Origin: Diploscapter coronatus
Taxonomy: Eukaryota; Nematoda; Chromadorea; Rhabditida; Rhabditidae
Length of the DNA: 64,000 nt
NCBI GenBank assembly: GCA_964036155.1
Contig: OZ038422.1
Coordinates: 3,185,201 to 3,249,200 of the forward strand
Direction of reading: 5' to 3'
Within the stretch, counting starts at the first letter, position 1. Each line of letters opens with the position of its first letter. The position numbers and the translations under genes are program-made. A model generated the notes under the pieces. It was not told the origin of the DNA. It worked only from the letters and a program-made list of their open reading frames with translations, and did not search any database. Shown piece after piece: positions 1 to 11,707 of the stretch.

Positions 1-2961
1 GCGCACCAATTGTCGTTGAAGCTTTGCAGCAGGAGACAAATATTACTGTCAACAATGCACAGAAACGCAGGCATACGACACGGAAATGGTCAGAGAGAGA
101 AAGCGAGAAAGCAGCACATGTAAATATTCCAAATGTGCGATGACGTCCACACCTCTCAAGTAGTTCTGGTTCCACAGTTCTGGAAAGGAAAGTCACTTCC
201 GGTAGGGAAAAAGCGGAAGGTCGAAGAATTTAGATCAAATTAAGGTTATAGCTGATTTTTGTAGACAATAAACTCTGCATATAGGGTCGAAACACATGAA
301 GCGACATCAAAGCATCCGTCTTGATCGGCCAAGGAACGGATGATAGATCTTTTTCAGTTGATAGCGACCCTTCTCATCACCTTTGATTGGGATAAAATCA
401 CGATACGTTTACAGAGGGTCGACGTATGAGGAAGATAACGATAAGTCAACGTTTCTTAGCTCACAGGCGGTATTGGGGCTGATTAATATAGATTTTCTAC
501 TTCAAGGTAGGGAACAATAGGTCAACAACGTTGTATAACCGAATAAAAACGACAATAGGGTTGATCTCGCCGCGATGATCAAACAACGGATGTCAAATAG
601 TGTCTGTGAAGTGTACCTTTATTGAGCATGAACCTAGGCGTTCGCAGCTGACTCGGTCGTCTGTAGAGCCGGTCTGCGGCTGCAGGCATCGGCTGGACGG
701 GAGGCCATCCAATGCATACCGATGAAGTACCTTTATTCATCTACAAATGTGAACGAATAGGTTCAGAAATCAGTGTAATTCCAAATTCAACGTAATGGAA
801 CGATTTGCTGCCACTCACGAGGTGAACTTTTGAAATAATCGAACTCAGTGAAGCTTGAATAAGAATTGATCAGCATGCTTCAGAAAAAGTCTCAAAATAC
901 AAGGCAGTAGTTTTCTGAAACACACAGATTTTGTGATTCACAACATTTTAAGAACTGAGAATTTGCATTGATACGATTACACGCGACGTGAATATGATAT
1001 GTGAATCGGAAGAAGCTGTGAATAGTATATGAAAGAAGTCAAGAACATGGCACTGTCAACAGGGTTGGCTGGTGGTGATCGAACCGAGGCGATTCAAGAA
1101 TTGCGTAAGGAAAACCATAAAACTATTTGCTTGTTCTTGTTCACAAATGAATATGTCATTGGCTGCGCTATATAATAAAATTGATTTATGAAAATGCCAT
1201 AGATGATTCCATGACATAAAATCTTCATGCAGAAATTCAAAGCTGTGTATACTTCAACATCTCTCCAGAAATAATTCTTCCGAAATGTTGACGATTGAGA
1301 CGCATGTCGGAGTTGAATAAAAATTGATTCAAACAATCTACTTCCTCAAAATTGGACAAGAGTTGATCGAATGAATGCAATGAAGTACAGGTATTAGCAT
1401 TTCCATCCAAATGTAATTCCAATATTCTTCGATTCGATCACTACCAAACATCCCTGTTTTGTCAAGTGAAACCAGAAGAATTTCTAGGAAGAGGACGAAA
1501 TTGAGATGGAGAAGGGCGCGGTTGGAATGTGGATGGATGCACAAGTGGTGTTTTTCATGAAAGCGATCATGGAAAACATTCTGACTGACTGAATGACCGC
1601 TAGCGGAGGTACTTCGTTACGATTTGAATGCGCTGCAGCCAAGGTCAGGGAATATGGTCGCTTATGAGATGATCGAAGGGAAACAATTAAAGCTTAAGTG
1701 ATGGTATGTAGCCTAGAAACCCTCGGCTAGGACAGAAGAGCTTTAGATTATCTTATGTACGTCAGCGAAAGAATATCCAAAGCCCTCCCAGAAGTCTTCA
1801 TAGTTCATAAAGACGCGCTTTCAAAGCGATGCTGACCAAAAATTGAATTGAATATGAATCGATAAACGACTTTCTAAAAATAACTGCTGGTCAAATCAAA
1901 ATTAGTCGTCGTTTGCGGAATGTCAATTGCGTGGCTTCGCTTTCACTGACCACAACTCTAACTGCGCCTCTAAATAAGCATTAAGAGAATTGAAGGGGTA
2001 AGAGAAGACGGAAAGGGCTGATGGACAGTCGAATTGCAGCTGCTTACGCTCGTTTGAACGGCAATCAGAGGAGGGGAAGGGACTGTTTTGCAGCAGAGAA
2101 CTAAACGAGATGAATTAGGAACAGGCGAAATCAGAGAGTCAATCGGAAGGGGATTATTGAGAGGCAAAAACCACTCCAAGGGGTTCCACCTGCATACACG
2201 ACTCCAACACAGAAAAACAGCACCCAAAACAGGAGACCTAGAAATGAAATACAGCTTGATACTATATGTATCTAGAAAGTGTATTGGGCACAGAGATCCT
2301 AGGATTCATGCCAAGATTGCATGAAATCGCATCAACTCACAAAAATTCGAGCCGACGTTTAAACAATAATTTTGCAAGAAGATTCAAGAGTTTTTACGAT
2401 AAATATTCCCGATGATAAAATGGATTTAGGATAAAACCCACTGACCCATGACCGTTGCGCAGGAAGTAGAGAATGAAAATCCCATCAAGGGAAAAATTGA
2501 GAATGTCCAGAGGCGGACTTTGCAGAATAAGAAAAAAAAAGCTTCAAGAGAGATTGAGTTGGAAAGATATACTCATAAAATTCTCTCGCAAGTAAAAAGA
2601 TTTTAGAACTTCATGAAGCTAGATTTCAAGAAGCACTTTAATTTCGAATTTAAAACTTATTTAAAATTTTTTTTAAACGTACCAATGCAAATCTCATATT
2701 CTCAAAACGTAAAACGAAAGCCACTATGAAAATCTATCAAATCGACCGATCAATGAAAATCATGAAGAAGGCGACGTTTGACTTTCCACCGAATAAATTA
2801 CAATTTTGCGGCGAAAATACGACCGCTTTCTTTCCTGCAACGAACGAGTATCAATGCCGGTTTAGAATCTTCGTACCAAACCCTTCCCATTTTTCGTGCC
2901 TCTTTCTCTCATAATTCCTCCGGTCTTTCTTATCACTAAATTCTCTTTTTGTCTTTCAAGC
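1..2961. other. gene-poor spacer, no supported gene
   Basis: I see no coherent exon chain here. Two patches are richer in G+C than the surroundings: about 640-715 and about 1,990-2,240. Both give short open frames on both strands but have no convincing splice signals and no recognisable family. The short phrase CAGAAACGCAG at about 60-71 recurs at about 12,117 and 13,671, again without a gene attached. Confidence 0.5.
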
Positions 2962-2963
2962 TA

Positions 2964-3413
2964 CAGGGTGCGGAATAATTATGGAGGGACTTATTCGCTT
3001 GCTAATTACTAGCGAACTATAAGCTCAGATAATTTGGAATAATTTTCTAAATTGATATTAGCATTATGTGATATAATTACACTAAAAATATTTTTAGAAA
3101 ATTTTTTTGCAAAATAGTATGTTATGCTTGGTGAATCAAGCTATCTTAGGATGAGAAATTTTTTAATTTTGTTTACTCTATTCCCCATTTGATTTTTTCG
3201 TTTCAGTTATACAGCGTGCCTTATGGACCTTTAACAATCATATATCATGGCCCCCAAAAAATTCATGCTTCACAGCTATGAAAATTTTCTTATGAACTTA
3301 TGATCTGTAGGCTCCAAAGATTTTATTTAAAAAAACTATTTGGGATAGTTGGTGTCAGATTATACGCATCTGGCAGCAAATAATAAGTGCTTCCATAGTT
3401 TGTCCGCATCCTG
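2964..3413. mobile_element. Non-autonomous Tc1/mariner-type element with TA target duplication
   Basis: A 450-bp element bounded by imperfect terminal inverted repeats. The left end reads CAGGGTGCGGAATAATTATG and the right end, reverse-complemented, CAGGATGCGGACAAACTATG. Both ends are flanked by TA (2,962-2,963 and 3,414-3,415), the target duplication expected of Tc1/mariner transposons. The interior has no transposase-like open frame, so it must have been moved by an enzyme supplied elsewhere. A near-copy of the terminal motif, ACAGCGTGCC, lies internally at about 3,211 and may be a nested or duplicated end. Confidence 0.75.
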
Positions 3414-3415
3414 TA

Positions 3416-6400
3416 ATTATCCCTAGCTTCAATTTATGCATTTCTTTTCCGTTTTTTCAAAATTTCGTACTATTCCTTTGAACTAACATGCTCTTCTTCT
3501 CTCAATTTTTCATAATATTATCGCTTTCTTCCAGTTTCAAGCAGTTTCATTGGCATATAAGATAGGAAGTCAAATGCAGAAATAGAAAATCAGAACCAAT
3601 GGCAAAAGCCCTTTTATATTTACAAGCAGTAACGATAAGCAATAATAATTCTGCTCCAAAAATTAATTTCAGGCGAGTTTCAGTTTCTATCCTTAGCCAT
3701 TAAAAGATAATTTTCCTATTTCTTTCCTGCTAAGTTCTTAAGAAACGTCCATTTGAAGGTCCGCAGATTTTAGGAGTTTAAATCGGCAAAGATAATAGTT
3801 TCTTGCAAAGCCACAAAACTAAGATCTTTACGTATTTTGGGCAGTTAAACCGTGATTTGTAAAGGGAAATAACGAGAAAATTAATCGGTGATATTTGATC
3901 ATGCGATAAAGAATATTCCTGGAAAACCCTCTGGAATAATTTTTCCGTTAAAAAATGTTGAACTCTTAAGAAGACTGTATATCGGCACCAAATGTGTGTA
4001 TTAAACTGTTCGAATTACAGGACATAAAAAGCATAAAACACCTAAAGAATAAAAAAACCAAAAAGGGCGCCTATAAGGCAGGATTTTTTTCCGGTTAATT
4101 TTTTCGACAATCACGCCATAAAGTTAGAATTAGAAAAGCCCAAAGTTAATGCGAGTGGACGTTTTTCGAATAAAAGCAAATTGAATACGATTTAGAAAAT
4201 TATGGAGAATAAATTCGAATGTTGAAAATATAATAAAAAGACGAATGTCCGCACAATTAATATCAAAATATATCATGTGCAATATTCCTTCAATTTGGAT
4301 GAGAAATTAAATAAGTTTCTGAAAATTCTAAGAGTAAAAATTATTTCAATTTCAATAATAAGAGATGGTGAAAAGAGCAAATAGAGCGAAATATCGAGCA
4401 GTGCTTGAAATCAAGCCCATCACAATTTCAATTTAGTAAATTAACGATAAGAAGCTCGCTAACGAAAAATTTAACGACTAAATTTATGCATAACAATGAA
4501 ATCATAGCCGGAAATTGCCGCGTAAAAAATCTATAAAAAAAAAAAAAAAAATCAGCTGGTTTGGGTGCCTCGATGACACGTCAGGATGTTGAATTTGACA
4601 GAGTAGGCTTATAGGCAGGAAATTAGTATGACAAGGTTAATTGGGTGGTAATCAAGATAATGAAATCGAATCAAATGAATGAGTAAATGATTTTGTAGGT
4701 AAGAGTGGGATGGGTAATCAGATGGGGTGTGGATGGAGTGAAGAAAAAAGTAATGAAAAATGAGATGGTATGAAAATATAGGTGCAGAAAAGTAGTGAGA
4801 CGTATTGGAAATGTATGAAAGATGCAGGGAAAGAATGGAACAGCATGAAAATAATGTGAAGTACAGAGAAGAATTGGAAGAAATAGCGTTAGAACTGTAA
4901 AAAGAAGATGCAGAAAGTGAGAAAAATAGTATGAAAAAGCAATAAAATAGTGTAAACCTGAGAAAATATGATAAAAATAGGAAAAAGAAAATGAAAATTA
5001 TGAAATAGCTTGGAAATAGTGAGAGAAAAGAAGGTTTTAATTCGCGTGGTTAGAAAGCGACGCGCAGGAAGAGGCAAAAACTAATGAATCAGCCTTTTGA
5101 AAGGAAAAATGCAAAAGAAAAGACAAAAGCGAGAAGTAATGGATTGAAGAGAAGAGAGACGAAGAAAAAGACAAAAGTTAGTCAGTAATTAGTTGACACA
5201 ATCGATATATGGATATTGAGAATTTGCTAAATTGGAAAATATAAATGTCTTTGGGAAATTGTTTCAAAGTTTGAGATGAATTATTGGAGCTAATTAAAAA
5301 ATCACGAGTAATTGTAAAGACGAATATTTTTTTACATTCAAGCAATCAATAGAAAAGAACGTTCTAAGAAGCTAAATCTCAAAGAAACCAATATAGATTA
5401 AATTAATTACGCTTCAAAAACCATTGGAACAAAATTAGCCGATTTAGCAGTAGTTTAATGACATCCTCCGTTTTTGGTTCCAAAACTATCAATGATATCA
5501 ACGAAAGCGATGATTAATACAATTTATGTGTATCGCGCGCAAATTCTCCAAACCGTCCCACTGGGAACTGGGAGTGGCTTCGCTTTCAAGGCTAAGAAAG
5601 AAGTATTCTTTTTGGAATACACCAGACGACTTTAATCATCTATCCTTTATCGTTATCAAAATCTTCATTTTAATATCTTATGTAGGGAAAAATTTCAACA
5701 TTACCCCGCCTACTTGATTTATTATCAGAGATTCGAAAATTTACGAGAGAATCTGAATCAGCGCGAAAAAATCACGATAATTAGAAGCCGAAGACAAAGA
5801 AATTGAGTTTCTAGAAAAAGTGAGAACTAATTTAGGAACGAGTAATTGAATATGCAGAGTTTGAAAGTTACTTGAATTGGGATTTAAACAGTCCAAAAAT
5901 CCAATCAATCAAATTTATTCTACAACAGCTGCGGTAAGTTTTCATTCAAACATCTGCATAAGTATTTTTCCCCCTACAACTTTTTATTCCCAAAAATGTT
6001 CCTCAAAAGAAAGCGAATATCTAATGCCATTCTTTGTTATTATTGCCGAATGTTGGCGCGATTTTTTCCACTTTTTCATTTGTCCCATTTGTTCCCAGAC
6101 CTCATTCGGAGGAGTTTTTGGGTTTTGAATGGGTCGATTTTGGCTGTAAAGCAGTACCGAAGAAATGTCCTTGGCTTGCTTATGTATGTATGCACATTGT
6201 CCTTGAATTGAGTTATGTGGGGGCGGAGTGAAAATAATCAAAATGCAAGTTTGAGGTATGGACATTGAAATTAGTTGACTGTTTTTACTACCAAATGGAA
6301 TATAGTATTAACTTTTTATTCAGGAATTTCATAGTGAATAAATTTGAAACATATTTGACTCGCCAGAAGTAAGTGAAAGCTCGAAAAAATATAAAATCGA

Positions 6401-9400
6401 ATGATTACTGCCAGTAGTTACATAATTGTAATTATTTTACGGTTTTGCGTCTGATTGAAACTGATTTTTCGCTTTTGCTTATTCTTTACGTCTACAATAG
6501 CACTGCCAAAATACTAGAATGAGGCTAGTCTGCATTGCCCAATCGTATTTTGAAACTAGGGAAATATTCTTGTCAACTCTATTTACAGAGAAACTCAAAG
6601 TGCACGAGATAATCAGGTGGACCAGAGAATGGAAGGGAATGTGAAATGAGCCTGGAGAATATCGGAGTCATAAACGGCAATTATACGATGACAGTTGCAG
6701 GACAAACGCGATAAAATTGCAATCAAAATAGCGATTTTCGGGTTTTGTGCGTAAAACGCGAAAATCGACCCACGAAGAGCTCGGAAACATGCGAATAAAA
6801 ATTATACGCTCTACAATAATTTCTTGGGTGAAGATCAAATTTCTAGGTACGCATGACATTTTATGAAGAATTAAAATACTAAGCTTGGTATGAAATGTGT
6901 TAAATTATTTCAATAAATGTTACAGGAGAGGGATTAATGTTAAAACTAATGGCAATATTATCATAAATTCTGAAAACATGAAATATCGATATTCAATGAT
7001 GATTCTAAAGTTTAATGTACGATGTAAAATATCTTACGCCGTCGGTGTTACAAATCGGTGTAAAATTTTGCATTACGAATTATCAAAAACATTGAAGTCG
7101 ATTTTTTCGTTCAAAAAATTTTAGATTCTAATCCATACATAATAAAACTATCGTTGAGTGAAAATTCAGGCAGTATACAAAGTGAGAGATAAAACCGATC
7201 GATATCGTTCTCACTTCGAGAGAAAGAGAATACCAAATCGAGAAGAAGGCGAGAGATATGAAAGATGAATGCAAATGATAAGTTTGCGAGAAGGAGAGAC
7301 ATTGTTTGGGGTGTTCATTTGGAAGATGTCCAAAGTGATCTTAAGACAATAGCAGAAAATCATAGATCAAATCGAAAAATTCACAACTCAATCGAGCCAG
7401 ACTACGTGATTTGATTTGATTTGCTTGCAGCCTGACCCAGCACGACTCGTAATTCGTGTGCAAGTGTGCAATCAAAATCATTCCTTTTCACGCGTTTTTG
7501 CTGACGTTTGCATCCACGTTTTCCTCGTTTGTTGATCGACTGACCCAAAAGGGATCGTGGTTTGTTTACTTTTTCCACCCCGAGATTTTCTGGTCAGTTC
7601 AAATCGACCTGAGAAAATACGGATGTCTACCGAAAATATTTGATTTCGAAGGGTATCGGATTTGTAAGTATAGTAAAAAGCTCAAAAATCAATTGTGTGT
7701 TGATTTGTAAAGACTATGCGATGCACGACGTGATCAATGCAATAAATGTTGAATGAGCACACGAAAATTTTGGCACATATTTGGAGGAGTTTTCAAGTAT
7801 TTTCGAGAAATGTGTTTTAACAAACTCAATCGGGACAAATTCTTGAATTTGGAAGTAGATACGTCCAAGGAATTACTAAAAATATCCATCAAAAAACGAT
7901 CATTATTCACATTTTTAAATCAAAACATACATCTGCTTGTGCAATTAATGAAGAATATTCTGGTTCGAAAAGTCAAGCGTATTTTCGAAACATCATTTTT
8001 TTACCTTCAAAAATGTGTCAAAAGTCGAATGATTGCATGACAAAATCGCATTTAAATTTAACGCGGTCAAGTTATTTTTTCGTTAGTCTGAATCGTTGCA
8101 TATTGACAATTGCAAATATGATCGAATCGAATTGACAATTTCCGTATTTGGGTCAGCGAGCAGTGAAAAGTTCATTTGAACGAGGAAAAATGGGAGGAAA
8201 GTGCGAATTGCAGAAGAAATGGAGCGGATTTGGAATTATGATGCACTTTAGTTACACTAAATCACGGCAATCGGTTTCAAATAATTTGGTACTAGAATTG
8301 AAATGCAGAATTTTTAATACCTCGTGACCCCAAGCCTCATAATGCAAAGTGAAGTAATTAACCAGAAAATTAAAAGTAGCCGCAATAAGCTTCAAAATAA
8401 AATTGCATCGGGGTTTGCCAATGTAATATTGATCGACCACCTTCTCTGGTATACTATTGACCTTGAAAATTGTTAATTATGAATAGAAGAAAATTCAAAT
8501 ATTGATTGCTTTGCAAGTTCTAAGAGAATTACTTAGAATTTAGCGAAGCATACAACGCTTTAAAGCAGTAAAATCTCAATTTTCTTCTCGCTGTTTGGTT
8601 TTCGAAATGAATCGGTCGTGTGTAAAAACGGTCGAACCGTTTACATGTTCATGCTCGGTTCCGTTTTTGTTTCGAAACGAGGAAAATGACACGAGAGGTT
8701 TAAGGAACGAAGAAGCAGACAGGATTTAGGCCACTAACAAAGTGAATATACAAACAGACACGGGAAATGAGATGGTAGAAGTGAAGAAGCACGTTGAATC
8801 ATTACTAAAATAAGACGGATGTGAAATACGATTTTGGAAAGTATAGATATTCATGAAATTTTTATACAGAACTTCAAACAAGTGAAAAATTGTCGAATGA
8901 AATTTCATGATTGTCCCAAGTTTTTGTAAAGCACACTCAAAAATCTTTAGTGTTTAGGTTGAGAACTCGATAATTTGAAATTTGAAGACCGAAAATCTTA
9001 GAGGACATTAATTACGAACAAATATCATTAAATTAAAAATTCAAGCTGATGCTATAAATGCGTAACCTAAGAATTCTCGTGAATTAATAACGCATAGAAT
9101 TCACGTTCGGTTTACAACGACAGAAAATAATGGCAACCAATAAAACCTTCATTCTGAAGGAGGAAAATTAAGAAGAAACAATTTTTGAGTGCAAAACCTA
9201 TTGATTACCAAAAAGTACGACCTCGAGTGGCTACTGTCCTAACGCCCTTTGCGAGTTACCCTTTTGCTTCCCTTCTTAAGGTTAGGGGCTCCAATAATGC
9301 GCTATAGCACCCCAACACCCCTACGCGCTCTAACTTTTCGTCCTTGCTTTTACCGTCTCTTTCCCTAACTATTTCATTTTTCTGCGTCTCGCTTCCGCAC

Positions 9401-9478
9401 TATTTTCCATTTCTCGTCTTTCACGATAATTTGACATTATTCCATTCATTTCTTCCTCTCTTTCTAGTCTTGTTTCTG
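3416..9478. other. AT-rich spacer with a purine-rich tract
   Basis: No gene could be supported. About 4,600-5,180 is very purine-rich on the plus strand (GAAAAATAG- and ATGAAAA-type phrases, very little C). Open frames at 7,456-7,710 and 7,753-8,040 (plus) and 5,984-6,265 (minus) are no longer than chance would give in DNA this AT-rich and show no family features, although their exclusion is not certain. Confidence 0.5.
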
Positions 9479-9580
9479 TAATTCTCTAAATTCATCGTAC
9501 TATTTTTTGGCATAACTAGTTCTATGGCATAGAGCTTTCTCCCTAACTGTAGAGAAATAGCATGAAAAATTTAGAGAATA
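9479..9580. repeat. Hairpin (MITE-like) repeat
   Basis: Inverted repeat of about 100 bp. The left arm starts ATTCTCTAAATT and the right arm ends AATTTAGAGAAT. The right arm carries GAGAAATAGCATGAAAAAT and the left arm the complementary GTACTATTTT. No open frame. It is followed directly by a second hairpin-rich stretch (9,582-9,700) carrying GCGAAATAGCATAGAAAAT. Confidence 0.6.
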
Positions 9581-9581
9581 A

Positions 9582-9700
9582 AGCAAACTCTCTAACTTTC
9601 GCATACTCTTCTTTCTTTCTCTCTCTAGGAAAGAAAGAACGCGAAATAGCATAGAAAATCGAGAGAGAAGAAAGATTACTAACTTTTCTCTCTACCTGTC
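9582..9700. repeat. Second adjoining hairpin repeat, pyrimidine/purine arms
   Basis: The stretch can fold on itself: TTCTTTCTTTC is followed after a short loop by GAAAGAAAGAA, with CTCTCTAAC- and GAGAGAAGA-type phrases outside. It carries the same GAAATAGCAT core as the hairpin just upstream. The low-complexity arms make the exact limits uncertain. Confidence 0.4.
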
Positions 9701-9769
9701 TCGGTAGCGTAGTGGTTAGAGGGTTTCGCAGCCTGACAAAGTTTGTGTAGCGCATGTTGAGAGACAAGG
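9697..9769 (+). pseudogene. tRNA-like sequence (probable relic)
   Basis: The segment contains a good internal promoter A box, TAGCGTAGTGGTTAGA. GTCTC at the 5' end can pair with GAGAC at the 3' end 73 nt apart, the length of a tRNA. The T-arm/B box (consensus GGTTCGANTCC) is not preserved, only GTTGAGAGAC is present, and the anticodon arm does not fold convincingly. I therefore read it as a decayed tRNA or tRNA-derived repeat, not a working tRNA. Confidence 0.3.
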
Positions 9770-11379
9770 CACAAGGCGGAATGGTAATCAAACGAGAAAA
9801 ATGAATGAATGAAGGGGTGAAAGGAAGCGCCGATGCAATGAATGGAATCCAAAACAATATATGTCACGAGAAGCGCGAAAATAACGATAATTTTAGCGAG
9901 AAATATTTGCGGAAGGGCAATTTTTAGGATACAAGAAGAGAAAGTTCAAAATGCAAAAATTGAGATGGATTTATGTGAAAACCAATGATTATTTATCATG
10001 TAGATTTCGACAAGCAACTCAATATTAAATCGAAATCAGTTTTGATGCTTATAAAATTTGATACATAGATTATTCGAAACTGAATACAACGTGAGTTTTC
10101 AAATGACGATTATGGTGAACTAAATATTTTTCAGATGTCACTGAACCATGAAATATTAAATCAGTTATTGTTTCGATGCAGGAAAAAACTTGCAACCTCT
10201 AATAGTATTCATACTTTTCGCACAAAATAGTACACATTTATCTTCAAATCGGAAGAATACGAATTTCCAAATTAGGGTTAGGTGGTATTATCAGAAAAAT
10301 CTACAAAATAATGATGACGCACCAGAAATATTTCTTTACTGTAAATAATAATCGGAGAGAAATGATAAGGAGTACGAAAAATGAGGGAAGGAAAGGAGCA
10401 AGACCCTTTGCCAGGGCTGCTGCAGACTCGCAGATGAGCGGCACGGCAGTGTTTGTGAAAGAGATTAGACGATGCCACGGGACGAGTCAGGCAAATTAGA
10501 AGAAAGGTAACGGAGCGGGGGAGGATGATAGTGAGGACATGTGGGAATTAGCCGGGAACTAAGAGTGAGGAAACTGGAAGGAAAAAGTTACCCAGAATTC
10601 TGGAGGCAATTAATAAAAACAATGCACAGAAATCGATAAAAGTATCATCGTGTGAATTTTCTTAGCTAAAAAAATTTGATTTCCATCATTTCACTACCAA
10701 ACCCCTCTACCCCTATGCCCTATAGGTAAGCCGTTTACTTTTTAAATTGCCATTCCGGAATGTAAAAATTTGTGTACAATTTATCAGGTAATTATTTTCA
10801 AATGGATAAGGTTTTCTGGAATGATATTGAGTTGTAACATAGTGAAAATCATAATAAGAAATTGGATACGCTGCGTTCTTGCACAAATACAAGATGATGA
10901 GAATTTAAGGGATATCTTAAGCGACGAGATGATGGAAACATATAAATGTAGTAGTAGACTTTTGAAAGAATTGATTTCGATGAATTTCGTTCGAACAAAG
11001 ATCAGCAGGTTCTAAGCTTATCTATCGATATAGGTTAAGTCCGGGAGTGGGATGTAGTGGGGGAATTTTTTCAACCTACCACCAGCCTGATTATCGGCAA
11101 AGAAAGCAAAGAGGAACGAGAAAAAAACGCGGCGAAAAGAAGCGAGCGCGAGAGTTACTTAGCGCTGCTGCAAGACTGTGGAAGGGAAAGGAGGAATGGA
11201 AGAAGGAGAAGCGGCGGTAATACAAAGGGAGGACGTCAACAAAGGACGTAAGCTAATCGAAGGAACCGGGAATCGGCGAGTCGAATCGAATAATATCGAT
11301 TTGATGATCGAGAAATGAGGACAAAATTAATGTAGAAGAAAATTATAAATTTGAAGCGGTTTTTTTTTTCTCTAAAGCT
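9770..11379. other. Spacer, no supported gene
   Basis: No exon chain recognised. A purine- and GC-rich patch at about 11,050-11,260 is open on the plus strand and would encode a Glu/Arg/Lys-rich peptide (11,057-11,251). It lacks clear splice signals and resembles no family I know, so I do not call it a gene. Confidence 0.4.
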
Positions 11380-11521
11380 CAGACTTGGAACTTGTCCACC
11401 CACCACAAATATCTCTTATGCGGTGAATTATTTCAGTCAGCTTCGCAATTACTATCCTTAATAATGGGGCGAAAGATGATAACGACGACGAATGTTTGCG
11501 GTCGAAAACGTCCCAAGTCTG
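11380..11521. repeat. MITE-like element, copy 1 of a two-copy family
   Basis: About 142 bp with 12-bp terminal inverted repeats (CAGACTTGGAAC at the left; CAGACTTGGGAC reading in from the right). The interior (ATGCGGTGAATTATTTCAGT and following) matches a second copy at 38,824-38,956, establishing it as a dispersed repeat. No coding capacity. Confidence 0.7.
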
Positions 11522-11626
11522 CCGAAATTAATTTGAAAGTACTAAGATATGCTGCAATTAAAAAAGAATGAATCCTGGTATTCACGGAATTCTGATTCTA
11601 ACTACCACTCTCATCAATAAACATAT

Positions 11627-11707
11627 CATTTCTCGCAGAAAGTTAATGCTAAATTTAGAATATCTCAGGGTATCCTAAATCTAGTATGAACCTTCTGCGA
11701 GAAATAG
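11627..11707. repeat. Short imperfect hairpin, about 80 nt
   Basis: Arms of about 36 nt (TTTCTCGCAGAAAGTTAATG on the left; TATGAACCTTCTGCGAGAAA on the right) pair with a few mismatches around a very short loop near TCAG. Size and shape resemble a microRNA precursor, but the right arm runs into GAGAAATAGTGT, the core found in the hairpin repeats of this window, so a short MITE remnant is equally possible. Confidence 0.5.

Noticed and set aside
640..715. GC-rich patch whose minus strand reads as a short exon ending in a stop
   Set aside because: No acceptor before the frame, a stop codon shortly upstream and no related exons nearby.
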